Assembly: GCF_028858725.1 (NCBI RefSeq)
Contig: NC_084760.1
Coordinates: 82,466,367-82,530,366 of the forward strand
Reading direction: 5' to 3'
DNA length: 64,000 nucleotides
DNA from: Colius striatus
Lineage: Eukaryota; Chordata; Aves; Coliiformes; Coliidae
Shown: positions 47,701-61,110 of the stretch, piece by piece
How the letters are laid out: each line of letters begins with the position of its first letter
Numbering within the stretch: position 1 is the first letter of the stretch
Translations under genes and position numbers: made by a program
Notes under the pieces: generated by a model
Seen by the model: the letters and a program-made list of their open reading frames with translations, nothing else
What the model was told of the DNA's origin: nothing
Database searches by the model: none

Positions 47701-50700
47701 CACCCCCACCATCACATGGTACGTACAGACTCGGGTCGCATCCTCTGGCATTAGCCCACAACTGTGTCGCTAAGTATGAAAACAACGGAAAGCTGAGAGA
47801 GGTTTAGGTTTGATGGTTTGGTTTTTTTCTGCACTGAGTTTATTGTCTTTGAGTGTGAAAATCGGGAGTAGGCATGTATTTTAGAACATTACCATGTTCT
47901 ACTACTGGTTTCAGCAGCCTTGAATACCCATTCGAAGGGCTGAAGGACCAGAGGACTAAAAAGAGTAGATGTTGCATGAAAAATGAGTGGTCGTGCTCCC
48001 ACTCGTGTCCATGGCAAAAATCCCACCGTTCACTGATGCTAGGCTTTCACCCATGCAAGCTGTTTCCAACTTCACATTTTCAAATGGTGTGAAACACAGC
48101 CAGACAGAAAAAAATTGCCTTCTCTAGCCTGTATTTTTTTTGCAGATAGATTCCATGAGCCCTATCCAGTTATGACAAAAGACAGCACACAACAGTGCAA
48201 ACCACGAGGAGACCACTGTGTCCTATAGTTTGTGTTTCTCTTTGAACTGATATGCTTGAGGGAGAAAATCAATGCAAATCCCACACTGCACAAAGCTTAT
48301 CTGAATATTCAATAACATATGGCATAAAATCAGGGCAAAATAGAAAAGTTACTACTCTGCAAGTTTTTTCAGCTTAGTCAATCAAGCTTTCATTCCTTCA
48401 GACCACGGAGGGAGAAAAGAGGACATCCAAGACTGTTCTGCTGCAATCTCCTCTGGATTCATGCAGGGAGCATCAACCCACACCCCCAAGAAGATAGAGG
48501 CTGCCTCAGGAGGTATTTCATCAGCCCTCTGGAAAACACCAGTTATAAATGAAAGCTGAATTTAGTCAGAAGTCAGTGGGCAGCCAGTGCAGGGCTCAGC
48601 GCACAAGTCTCCCATAAAACAGCTTTGCCCAGTGAGGAGGTATGTCCTGCACAAGCAGCTGTTCGGGATCTTTTGAGAGTAGGTCCAGGAAAAGTGCTGT
48701 ACAGTGCCTTGACTTGTGCTACCTGAGGTTAGAGGCTCCTAGGTACCCACGAGGGAGTTGAAGGCATGCCAATTCTCAGCCACTCAGGTGACACCCACTT
48801 CTTTTTTGCTGTACTTGCCGATCTATACACTTAGGAGCACCCAACACCTGCACCCTGGGCAGCAATGCCCTAGGCCCAAAGCACACTTCCTCCAGTCTGC
48901 TGCTTGCTTAATTGCTGCTCTCGCTTCTCAAATCCTGTAATCATCATTTTGAACTTGCACAATCTCAGCCAAATGATTCTCATTCAGTTCCCCGTCACTC
49001 TCAGACAAGGGACAGCCAGTTAGTCTGTGCTAAGTATTTTGAGAAAATTAAGATAGGGAACTGGTAAACTGCAACGCTCACTTCAGCTCTCCTCACCAGC
49101 CCAGCTGGTCACAGAGCCATGGGCAGTCACGTAGCTGCAGCAGTGGGACCTCATAAAACTTCACACCAGCCCCATGGCCAATATAGCTCTGTGGAGTCAC
49201 CTGTCAGGGCACAAGACTGGAAGTGCTCAGGTGGTTCCATCCACAGCATACTTCTTGGGCTTATTTTTCACTCTTTGCGGATGTCATTCTCCAGCAAGTG
49301 CCCACAGCAGTGCAATAAGGAGGGTGTGACACTAAGAATATACTCGCCAAGAGCTCCTGGAAACCGATTTCTTCTCTTAAACTTTCCTGAGTTTCAGCAG
49401 CACTCTAAGAATGTGTTACAGCCTCAGCTGGTGTCAACAACGGATGTGGCTCAGTGCAAGAATTCAACTCATCTGTATCTTGGCACAATGAATACCTTAC
49501 CAGGAATTACATCCTTCTTTCAGATAGATTAACAATCTATTCTGTGTAATGCACTTCCATTTTTTCAGCAGTACAAATTATGAAAAATGTGTTAAATACC
49601 TACTTATGACAAATATTATTTTAAATGTCTTTATTAAGGACACTAAATCGAACCATTTTCCCTAACTTCTTTCATAAGGTAGTAAAATAAAGCAGTATGA
49701 AACGTTAAAGGGAAACTCTTAGCTTAGTGACATTTAAAATGTATTCTTATTTTTCATTATTTACTATAAATTGATAGGAAATGAAAAACAGTATTTCACA
49801 GAACATTAATTTCTAAGGACAGCTCTAGCTTGTGCACTGAACTCCAGCATCACATATGAGTGCTAAATGTTCCATTTGTTTCTTTTCAGGCATTAAAATT
49901 TTGCTTTGTAGGACCTCTGTAAGACCTCTGTATACGTATGAGGCTGAGCACTTGCTGTGAGGAAGAAATGCAGCTAGATTACACTTAGAAATAAGGCCAG
50001 TTCCAAATGATTCAGGTCAGTAATGGAGGAAAGTGTGTAGAGGAGAGGAAAATGTCTAATAAATGCTCGGAAGCCTATAAGGACACTAATGAAACCCCAC
50101 AGATGATGATGCAGGTAGATGACAGAAGATAAACATTTCCTGTAAGCAGCTTCTGGGTTACACAGACTTCTGCAAGTGAGAAAGTGAAGTAGAATCATGA
50201 AGTCCTTCATGTGAATTAGCAGCACAAATAAAAAATAGAAAGTGATGGAGCCAGGCCTTAGTAATCAAAAAGAGACTTCTTTGGTCCTCCGAACCAGGGT
50301 ATAAGTGGTATCAATCGTCTAAATTCACGACATTTTGAAAAGAGAAATCTGTCCATCTCAATTATTGACACGTCTCTAAATTTAACCTCAAAATTTACAC
50401 AATATGGTTATTTTGATCAGTTGCAATGCCACTCTGAGTTGGGAGTAAGTTCCACTGTTTCTCTGTACAAATCCTCTTGTTCACCCTGCCAGATAAGCCA
50501 CGGTGCTTCACTTTACCACTGGATTGACATGCCCTACTAGAAAATGGCCATGCATCTCGCTATAAAGGCGAACTTCCCACGTTGGGTGAAATGGCTTCAT
50601 GGGAGTCACAATTATTTTCAGGAAACATCCCTAAAAATGTCCAGTCCCAGCCAAAGCTGAAAGTGATGTGTGGAAACCACTTATATTAGTCCCACAATAG

Positions 50701-52250
50701 TCCATCAGAGCATTCATTTGTTTAGGCATCTGTATCTATGGGAGATTGGAACCATGGTTTTTGATTCTCTGAAAAAACTTTCAGACTTAGAAAGTAACGG
50801 TAAAACTTGAGGAAAGTCAGTGAAAAGGGCAATGTCATCCGCCTGCCCTGTTAGTAGCATATCATCTTTCAAGCAGAGCTGTCCCTAAGCAGCCGAAGGT
50901 GACACTCAAATGGGTATAACACAAGCCTGGCTTTCAGTCAGGGTGATTTACTGTTGTCATAAGTGGTGAGAACACCATTTTTACAATTTATTAGTCTGAT
51001 CATTACAGTTTTGCTCCTCTACTCAAGACTTTATAATGTAATTCAATTATACCAGATATGGCTGTTGGAGGGCAAAATTAAAGCTTTAGCAATCTTTCAT
51101 TTTAGCTAAATAAAAACAATCTTTGAGGAACCAAAAAGGCCCCAAGCTATAACCCTTCAACTAAATGAAATTGTGCCTGAGCCTATTCCATGACATTGGG
51201 GCCAGCAGGCACAATCTGGCCATATCCATAACGCTGATGTCTTGTATCCTGTTGGGAAAGGTGCCTTACCAAAGCTGACTCTTGTGTCACATTGGTGAGT
51301 TCCCAAGGAGAGTCCTGAGTTGTTCCACGCAGAACTATCCCCCAGGGTGTTCTAGGAATGTTGCAAGTGCTGTCAATTGTGACTTAGTGTTCAAGAACAT
51401 ACTTTGGCTTTATTTAATTTACTAGGATCAATATCATTACAAGGCCTATCTGCTACAAATCTCATTTTTACTTTGCTGTATTAATTCCAATGAAAATTAT
51501 TTCCCTTTGTTCTTATCAGTATTTATTATGAATTCTGCCAAAACCGGTAATATTTCCCCTTTGTGCAAAAAAACAACTAACCCAGAAACAAATCCTTCAT
51601 CTCTAAACATAAAGACACAAAACCCCCACCTTTTAAAATTACACTTATTGCAAATTAATCTGTGGACTAAACCTGACCTCTGGATTTTTCCTAACATTCA
51701 ATAATTAAATTTAATAATTCAATAATTTGGGTTTGAATTTTCATGAAGTCTGGACTTCTTTCATCAGCTTCTTTGAAGGTAATTCTTCATCTGCTTGATA
51801 GACAGAAGTAAACCCCTAAACTAGTTAATCTTCAGTGCACCAGTAAGAGTCAATTGTAAAGCCAAATGCTGAAATAGACATCTTCCTTAATATGAAGATG
51901 TTTCCCACAGAGAAAATGTAGCCATATTGTAGCCTGAGCCAGTTATCAGTTTCCTAGATAAAAGTGTTAATGTGGAGTTAAAGAATGGTGATGGATGGGA
52001 GACTGAGATGGCAGAGAATGGGAGAAGTGAATGGGAAGGCAGGGAACCCCACAGGACACGTGTTTAGTCCTGCCCTAGGACCAGAACCCACCTTGCCCTG
52101 GGAGGGAAAGGACAATTCCTTGTTTGGCTGTCCTCTTCAACAACTTCTCATGGTATTTGGCACACAATCAATGCTAGAGGGGATTCAAAACCAAACTTGA
52201 GGACAGAAATCCAGACTTGGGGAATCTAGCATATGGAAGTGGAACATGAT
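47701..52250. other. RHOQ upstream flank, no gene recognised
   Basis: Non-coding sequence beyond the RHOQ promoter. The longest open frame, 49119-49532 (137 codons, plus strand), has no recognisable domain and no promoter or splice context. I see no coding sequence of ATP6V1E2, which lies beside RHOQ in mammals. Confidence 0.6.
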
Positions 52251-52310
52251 AAACTTCTTCACGGTGAAGCACGAGAAACTTCTTCACTGGAAAGCACGAG
52301 AAACTCCTTA
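52251..52310. repeat. 25-bp tandem duplication
   Basis: The unit AAACTTCTTCACGGTGAAGC plus ACGAG (52251-52275) is repeated at 52276-52300 with a few mismatches, and the beginning of a third unit follows. It is a local minisatellite-like duplication. Confidence 0.8.
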
Positions 52311-52718
52311 AGTGCCAATAGCCTCTAAAAAGCTAATGGCTTAGTAGGGCTGGAAGAGAAGAGCATGCTGGAAATTTGCTCAAGCAGAGTTATGTATAGC
52401 CTGATAGGAGAGAGAGGTGAGAGAGGAGAGACCAAACATTTTCATCAGTGTTTATTATAATCAACATGGAACCATATTTTCTGAGGATTCTCTCATCACA
52501 CTATTGGCAACTTCACCTTCCAAATATTTCAGTGAGTGATGATCGCCCATATAACAATGGAGAACAAGGCTTCAGAGTCACAGGCCTCCTTTTACTCCAT
52601 TTCAGTAGTGCCTTTGTGTTGCAATAGTAACTACAAGCACCTAAAGAACCTCTAAGATCTGAAAATATGTCTCTATTAAAATAACATTGCTGAAAAGATT
52701 TGCTAACATATGGTTAAG

Positions 52719-52806
52719 ATTCATAGAATCATAGAATTATGGAATGGCAGGGGTTGGAAGGGACTTTTAGAGATTATGCAGTCCAATACCCCTTGCAAAG
52801 CAAGAT
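52719..52806 (-). mobile_element. CR1 LINE 3' end fragment
   Basis: Reverse-oriented CR1 terminus with tandem 'atcatagaat' octamers, followed by 'ggggttggaagggactttt' and 'gcagtccaatacccc'. Less than 90 bases of the element remain. It is intergenic, upstream of RHOQ. Confidence 0.88.
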
Positions 52807-55800
52807 TGTTCTCTTGCTTCCATAAAGTCGAGGTCAGCATAATTCAAACCTCTAAGAAACCAGGAAACACAGAGGATAATAAAGCAATACTAACTGCAAC
52901 CTTTATAGCAATGCCTCAGTATATCTGCAATGGAAATAATTTACCTTTTCAGTGAGTGTCTTTCAGAGAACACAGTATGTAACTACTATAGCACAGGCAC
53001 ACCTTGTGTTTGGAAAAGGGGGCTGTATTTACAGTGACATTCACTTTACATGGATGCTCTGACCCAATTTCCTAGAAACAATTCCATAGAAATTAAATTT
53101 GCTATTTCCCACTGCTCACCAGGTATCAATATGTGGTCACACACATATTATAAAGCCCAGCAAATTTTTTCGCTACTTTACTTTGCCCAAGTGCCAGTGG
53201 CTAAAATAACTCCCAGAGCTGACTCGACATACAGAACCTAGTCATGAAAAGAGGCATGGAGCCATCTCAGGGTATATAGGAAAGTAAGCTTTTGATCCTG
53301 CACACAGAAGTGATGGGGCTGCAGCCCTGTCTGAGAGGTATGGCCTCCCATCTTTCTCACTGTCATAGTTTACTGAGTCTGCAACCATTTGACTCAGCAA
53401 TTCAGCAAATACTGCCAGTTCCCTGTTCCTATTGCTAGCTCCCAGGAGGGAAAAATAAAGGTTGCCTGAATGTTGACTTAAACTCTGTATTTCCTGACTT
53501 CTGAAAGTCCAAGTTTTGCTGAAGCTGGTATTTTATAAGGGCTCCAGCTACTGCCAGGAAATTTTAACTGCATTAATTAAGGGGGTTTGTCTGTCAATAA
53601 GAAGGAAAGATGCTTTAAGGGCCTGAAATTCACTCATGGCAATGTGTTGGTCTGTGATTCTGGATGAGAAGAAAAGATCTGAAGCTACTGGAGTCCTGAA
53701 GTATCTTATTAAGTCCCAGAAAAATTGGAGAATAGTGGACTGGGTTAGGGTTTTGCTATGTGTGAGGTCGTGGTTTGGTTTTGAACATTTTCCTGCTGAC
53801 TGTCTCTTTTATATCAGTGGTGGGGTTCACCACCAGTTTGCTATTTCTTTATTGTTTTCATGGGTTCTGTTGTGAATGACAGTCAGAAAACATTGTGCTA
53901 AGAATGAGCAAGCTTCTTTAGCAGTTATATATAGAGAAACTAGTTTTTAAAAATGTGTGTGTAACTGTTCAAAGCCACAAACACTGCATCAGTTCCCAAC
54001 AGAGCTCAGCTCATATCTCTCTAAAAAAAGAAAGAAAGAAAAAAGGATAGGTATCCCAAAGTACTCAGTGGATCTCACTGACACATTTTACAGCTGGACA
54101 TTCAGAGGTACCTGAGTAGGCTCTTTGTGTGGCACCTGACCACTTTTTAAAACTGATTTCAGCTGCCTATGGATGAAAGATAGAGTGAAGCTAAGTTTTG
54201 ACCTAGTACCACAAGTAATCTAGACGTTTAGTGCAAGGTCTCAGCCATGAACTCATCAGTTTTTCAGTTCTAGGTCTTTAAAGTAGTATGGAAATGTTGT
54301 AGCACATCAGCAAGGTTGACTGGATAACAGGGGTGAAGGATCAGTCGTGTCAGTGGAAAGAGCAGATGCAGAACTCTCACCTCCTCCACCTTGTGATGTA
54401 AACTATATACCACAACTGTCCCTTAAAGGTGGCTGCAACCTTCTTGACCTTCTCTTTCCACAACCTCCAAAACCTCCTTCGAGGTTATGGTGATGAGGGC
54501 AAAGAAAAAAATGTTTTAAAGACCAATCATTTACATTTTTAAAGAATTAACACAAATGTTTTCTTTTGGAAGACTGGTATTATCATGCCAACTTAGGAAA
54601 GGAAAAACACCTCAACAGTTCATATATTCATGAGTATGCATGACTGCACTGCTACCAAATTCATTGCTCCTTCTTCCACCCATTAAAGCATCATTGGAAA
54701 GTAACAGTTGATGCTGGGCAGTAACAAGAGCTCAAGGAGATAAAACTAATGCAGACTTTATAGTAATAGACTTTGAAAATAATTCAGTGGTGGCATGAGT
54801 CAGCCCAGTTGCACCAGCTTCTGTGATGTCTAGTGTCAGTGGATGAATTCAAACAAAGGAGATCTTGCTTTACAAATAAATTTTATATGGCCTTTGTGCT
54901 ATTGAGCAGTGCAGAAGAGGAACAAAGGGATTTCAGGCACAGACATCTCCAACGCTCCCCCTGAGGAAGATTTCTGTGGCAACCAGTGATTAAGTGTGAT
55001 TGGAACCAGGCAAAGTATTTTGAGACAACTGTTTCTTCCCAAGTAAAAACAGGCTTGTTTTTACAGTCACAAATTCTCAAATGAAACTGGACACTTCACA
55101 TGTTTCAATTTGTGCCCCTCTCCCAGAAATAAGTAATATGGTCATTCATTCACGAGAATGACTGCCAAAATGCTAGGAGTAACAGTTGTAAATATTTTTA
55201 ATTCTAAGCTCGATGAGTTGTTCAAATTTGTCTTGACAATTCTCAGTTCCCTTGCTGGTCATCCTGCTTCAGGTTATTTGAAAAACCAGTAGAAAATTCT
55301 AGTTAATGTTTTCAGACAGGGAACTGCACTCTTTGTGTTGTCCTCTAGCTGGAAAAGATAAACAAGTTGCTGTTTCCTGTGTGTGCATCTCATAGACCAT
55401 ACAAGAGAAACCCAAAGAGGCAAACCGGAACTTAAGAGACATAAGCATTTGCAGACAGAACACTGTATATTGGTAAAGACATCAGAGGAGAGTAATATAG
55501 GCCACCTTTCCCCTAAGATAGTAACACTGCGTAATTATGAACGACCTTACAGAGTACTCCAAAATCACAGACAGCTTTGACCGAGTTAAAAACCTCAAGT
55601 CCTTTACTAGTGTTAAAGCTGGATGTAGCAGTTACCTGGAAGTCAGTTTTTTGTGTTTGCAGGCAATGGTGCATTAACACAAGGACTGCAAAATTCTTGC
55701 TATCTTCATCAGTTTATTTCTCCTGTAGCCGTGGTGAATCAGTCCTGTTTGCTACGTCCTGCATTTCTCAAATGGTAACCTGCAGTAATCAAAACACCTT

Positions 55801-58800
55801 CCGTCCAGTTTGCATCACCTATACAAACATGGACTCATCCCCTAGACAGCTCCCAGCTTAGGGGGCCTGATCCACCCATCCTTTCAAAAGAGGATGGAAA
55901 AGAGTTAAATGCAAAAAGCAGCAGTAGAACCAGAGGAAAAGTGCTTCTGCTAATGGCAGCTTTTATGCAAGGGCCCTGCCACCTGACTGACTGCAGGATG
56001 CCAGCCTTTGTGCTCTCCTAAGGTATGCCTAGGAACATGTTAATGGAAGTGTCCTGGTTTTCAAAGAGCAATAGTTAGACTGAAAAAATTAATTTAAAAA
56101 AAGCAACAGTGTAAGAGAATATCCATGCAAATCTCAGTCTGTATGTATGTGTTTATCCTATACATACATAGCATACTCTTTTTACAAGAGTCATATTTTT
56201 CTACCATATCACTTCTATTAAGAACCTAGAGAAGTTTATTTTGTGCTCTGGAGTTGTAATTTCCTATGTCCTAACTTAGTTTGGTTTCGTTAACCTTTTT
56301 TTACCATCTTTTGATTGTGAAGAAGAGGTAGAAAGGTGAACTGGGAAGTTTCAAACACTAATTTTCAGCAGGTCTGGGAATGGAAGTTTGGAGTCTGATT
56401 CTCAGTTTCTAATTGCTGGGGTTAGCAGCACTATTAGCCTCAAGACTAGAAGGCTAAAAAAAAAGTCTTAAAGTTCATGTAAGGGTTTGAGCGGGATATT
56501 TTCTTTTATTCTTCCTTCCCCACCTCTAGACTAGTACCAAATTACATACATTGCTTCAGATTTCCAACATTTCCCAATCTGGATTAATTTACATTTGGAG
56601 TGAGGGTGTGAATTAAACTGTTATAAAAGGCTTAGATGCAGTGCCAACTTGTTACTATGCTCTTTCAAGCATCAAATGCTTTTTCTATTAAGCAAGCTCT
56701 CAGCGAATGTCTTGCATCTGGAAGCCTCTCTGGTTGCACAACTTATTTATCAAATGTAAAAGAAGACATACACAAACAAAGGCATTCATAGTAATATAAG
56801 TCCTGGAGACCTTGCAGCAGTCGGAGGCTCTATAGTATTGTGGCCTACAGTACGATGTAGCCTTCAAGATCTCAGTCTGAGAAAAACCCAGCTGCTGCAG
56901 AGATGCAGAATGCAAGAGAAGAATCAGAAACAACAAGGAGAAAAGCAGAGGACAGAAGAGCGCATGCCAAACTGTTACAGCTGGCACAGCCTGCGGTCTG
57001 AATTGCACTTAATTGTCCAAAGTAAGAAGATGGGCCTGACATCACTTCTTAATTCATTAAATGCTGCGGGGATGACTTCAGCTTCCATGCTGCATCTTAC
57101 ATGCCACCTAGTAGACAGCTATACATAGGAGTGAATATGGAGCCTTTCTTTGTTTTTTGCTGTTCTTTTTTTATTTTCTCATATACCAAATGCCTACAGA
57201 CATACCACTCCATTTTCTGCCACAGAATGGGATCTAATTCCTGTATCCTGTTGGACACAAACATCACATTCATGACACATGTTCTAATTAAAACACTAAA
57301 GCACTAGATGAGGTTGATTCGAATTTGGCTATGTGATGGATGAAGTCATTCTTGCTGTTATTGATATTTGTATCAGAGCTGTGTTAGTCATTAAGGATTT
57401 TGCTAGCAAATTGTATGTGAGGCCTGTTCAACTTCTCCCTTCCAGAATTTAGAGATCTCTCCCTTAACTATTATCTTAATCAGTTATCCTCTGCCAATCT
57501 TTGTAGGCTCTATAAAAATTATTCAGGAATCACAAATTTCCAAGCAATTGCCATTTCCATCCTGACACATTATTGACCAACACATCCTCTGGACACATTA
57601 GCATGTTTATCTACTTGTGATCTTAAGCCTGCCCCAACTTTCAGGTCACTGCCAGCTGGGAAAGCATCCTCCTTCAATGTGGGAATGAGCTTAGAGCTGA
57701 GTATCTTTAGTTTCTCTCCAATGGACCCACAGAAGCAGAAGGGACTCAGAGCTTTGAGGGGAACAATTGGTGATCTCTTTTTCTCCCTTGATCCCCTTTT
57801 CCACTCAATAGCTGCAAGAGCCTTAGAGGTTCTGTATTCCTCCTTTACCAGATTTCTTCTGTCCTTTGGGGGTGTATGTGATTGGTATTGTGGGATAGCT
57901 ACAGAGTACAGCTCATCTCCCATACCACCAGTACCAGTGTCAGAGACAGCCCAAAGATCCTAGTCCTTCCTCCCACCAGTTCAATAGCTTGCTTACTTTT
58001 CTCTCTGCTACTCTGCTGAGTGGGGAGAGAGGCATGTATATGCATCATCTTATAACTCATCAAATATGACTAATAGTTTTATGGTGCTTATTGTATGAAG
58101 TAAATGTGAACTGATTTGAATTGAAATGTAAAGAAATTACCAGGCAGTAGGTTTTAAACAAACAGAAAACAATTGCTTTAACATGGTGCTTAATACTGTT
58201 GTGGGACACATAGCTGTCAGTTGTTGTGACAGCAAAAATGGATAAATGGGCTTTAAAAGGACTGGAACAATTTGTGGAAGATTATCCCATCCTTGACTAT
58301 TAAATACGATGATCCAAATGCACCCTCTGACTCAGAAAACTGTTTAAATTTCCCAAAGGTGCCACAGTGTTCTAGCATAAGAAACACTCTTCAGAGAGAA
58401 ACCTTCCCTGAACATTGACTATAGCCTCTGTTGATGACAAGGTGAACTAGCTGAACTTCAATATGGCATGCGTGTTCCTATATTTTTCCTAAAAAATCTG
58501 CATTTGGGTAATACTTTTTTCTTTTTTAATAGTGATCAATCTGTGTCATACGAGGGCTCATCTGTAAGGATTTATACTTACTACTTACTTGGTGACTGTA
58601 CTACTTGCAACCAATAGGATATTGCTGAACCTTATACAACTAAATATAACCATGATTCTAATAATTGAGAGTTTACCTAATATACAGTCAGTACCCATTC
58701 TTCTCTGTCATCACCAAATAAAAATAGAAACTCGTGAAAAATGGGAATCTGTCCACATTGTGCCTGCGATGCTTCTGAGCCTGCAATACAGAAGGCAGGC

Positions 58801-59940
58801 TACAGGGAGAGAGAAAGGACTGGCTTGCTGCTGCACCTCCTGACGTCACCTGCAACAGATATGGCTATTCTTGTAGTCATAAAACACTCACTGAAAAAAA
58901 ACCCCAACCAAACAACCCTACTTTATCCAGTGATTACGTATCCTATGCAGCCATGCTGCAGCTGAAGTGAGAATCACGCAGTCAGTCTGGGAAAAAAAGC
59001 CTCAAAACCAACTTCTCTGGGCAGGAGACTGCATTCAGTCCTGCTCAACCCAGCAGGCTCAGAGCTCTCCTGAAATATAGAGGTTAAATTTGCCACTCTA
59101 AACAGTCTCACCCAAGAGACTGCCCTGAAGCTTTTTACAGAGGAAGGATTTAATTAGAGTGTGATTTTCATGGTACATTGCAGTATTTGGTATAACAGAT
59201 CACCACCAAAATCTAAGCTTTATGATGTGTGGTAGGAGTTTGCTTAGACAACTTTTAAGATGATCCCTAAGTACAGAAAAGGTGAAGGAGAGGCTTTGCT
59301 GAGCAGATTGAATGTAGTAAATGCACAGTTATGGCTTAGTAATTGTATCACAATTGACAGATGCTGCAGCAGTCACATGACTACAACATGACCTCATATT
59401 TCGGCTTCCTCCCCTCCTCCCCCAGTGATGAGGGCAGTGCTGGCACTTAAATAAGCAGAAGGCATTTACAGAAGGCTAGTTTGTAAATTACTTAAAGGAG
59501 AAGCCTGAGTTTGGACACAAGAGGTATACTTTCTACGGGCTGTTAAGCTGCTGGTAAACAGTGACAGTGAAGCAAAACTCTTTTTTTCCACTTGAGAAGT
59601 GCGCTGCAGTTACTATTATGGTAAAAATATTGAATCCCAAGTCACATGGGCTTAGATCATTCCTTCCCAAGGAAAAAATCTGCAGGAGGGGCGGTAGAGG
59701 AAAGAAATGCCTCCATGATCCATTCACAGGATTATTCTGCACACAATGACACTGCTGCAAGCTCTGATGTCCTCCAGGGATCTGTGGGAGGATGCTGCAG
59801 AAATGAGGAGGTTGTCTCTGCCCTGCCGCTGCCCCAGAAGCCACTCTGGATGCTCTGGCAGGGTGGCCAGCAGCTTGGAATAGTATTTAATGTACTGTAG
59901 ATTTTCCAGGGGTACTGAGTGTCCTCCTAAGCCTGGCTAC
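52807..59940. other. Intergenic stretch, nothing recognised
   Basis: AT-rich sequence with scattered short open frames (up to 117 codons) on both strands. None carries a domain, a signal sequence in a coherent gene or a repeat family that I can name. Confidence 0.6.
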
Positions 59941-59943
59941 TTT

Positions 59944-60000
59944 TTGTGTGTGTGCGTGTGCACGTATGTGTCTGTGTGTGTTTGTGTGTGTGTGTGTGTC
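59944..60000. repeat. (TG)n microsatellite
   Basis: A TG-rich tract with a few interruptions (CG, CACGTA, TC), ending in an uninterrupted (TG) run. Open frames here translate to valine/cysteine repeats and are artefacts. Confidence 0.92.
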
Positions 60001-60954
60001 AGACATCATTTCAGTATGAAGGGGAACCCCATCTTGGAAATTTCCAGAGGTACAACTGGCCCCATGGAAATAGTTTTCTATCCCAGCACTGTTACACAGG
60101 GAGCAAAGCTGAGGCTGGCTCATTTTGAAGTTTTAAATTAAAAACTCAGCTTTGCCATTGACCCCCACAGCAAGTGATGTCTTGCATGAATTGACCATAG
60201 CAATTACTTCCTGAGTGATCCCAATGGAAAGTGTTATAAAAGTGCAGAGATATTTGTATTTTTTAGCATTTTCTTTTAATACATCTTCAATTTGCAGCTC
60301 TTCATATACTATAGACCTGATACTTTTCAACAGTTTCAGTGTTATTCAAAGACAAATATTAAAAATGTGTGTTGGGTATCACTGCTTGACCATAAGCAAG
60401 GGTCTTGTAATCTTTTGGTCTCTGCTTGGGTGACTGAGCCTAAACCCCAGAAAACACAGTGCTTCTCCTCCATGCCACTTCAGACCAGCTCCAGGGGTTC
60501 AGGCTTTGTGGAACTGAAGGAGATCACCAGAGTATTTTGATTTTGTTTGCTTCATCCTTTCCCCCTTCCTAAGCTGCTAGGGCAGAAAACCTGTTTATTT
60601 CTTGCTCTTTTCTGTGTTGGGTATGTGATTGGCAGGTTCTGCTGGAAAGGCATTGGGTGCAAGCACAGGTGAGAGGCTGTGTTTGGCCTTTTTCCTAGAG
60701 ACCTGAAAAGCTGCTGCAGTCACTAAATGTCCTGAGAGGTGCCCATGCAGAGGAACCCTCACTGTTGCCATAGCACTGACTGTCCTGGCCTACTCCTGCC
60801 AAAGACACAGGCTTTCACATCCAAGGCTCTAGGCCATTTTCAGCCAGCGCTTTCGGTCAGGAAGCTCTTTCCAAGGCAGCAGAGAAGCTTGCCCGGAGAA
60901 AACCGAGCAGGCTCATCACGATGGCGAGGATTTGTCCAGCTCCCACTGCCCACC

Positions 60955-61110
60955 ATGTGTCTCTACCTTGGCGGCCATGTTGGGAGCCACCAGCCGCGGC
61001 GCCATCTTGTGGCCCCTGAGGGTTGGTGCCGGGAGGCGGGCGGGAGGGACGCGGCGCCGCCTACCCTGGGAGAGGGGCCCGATTGAGGCAACCGTCGCCG
61101 TACTATGGAG
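60955..61110. promoter_or_regulatory. Small isolated CpG-rich patch with two YY1-like sites
   Basis: About 155 bases with roughly 17 CpG dinucleotides, in a flank that otherwise has almost none. It contains GGCGGCCATGTTGG (60970-60983) and GCGCCATCTTG (60999-61009), both close to the YY1 consensus (CCATNTT core preceded by GC-rich bases). A possible splice donor AACAG/GTAAAA lies at 61379 on the plus strand. This looks like an unannotated TSS or regulatory island, perhaps of a noncoding RNA. No associated protein could be identified. Confidence 0.5.

Noticed and set aside
46663-47754. 363-codon plus-strand open frame, and several 120 to 234-codon frames on both strands over the RHOQ CpG island
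   Set aside because: They are antisense to or out of frame with RHOQ exons 1 and 2, are rich in Pro/Arg/Ala/Gly as expected from GC composition, and have no domain.
49119-49532. 137-codon plus-strand open frame upstream of RHOQ
   Set aside because: No recognisable family, no promoter or splice context, and amino-acid content typical of random sequence. It would need conservation evidence.
59946-60128. Open frames with repeated Val/Cys
   Set aside because: They are translation of the TG microsatellite.
60739-61086. 115-codon open frame across the CpG patch near 61000
   Set aside because: No domain. The frame is kept open by local GC richness. The DNA signal is better explained as regulatory.
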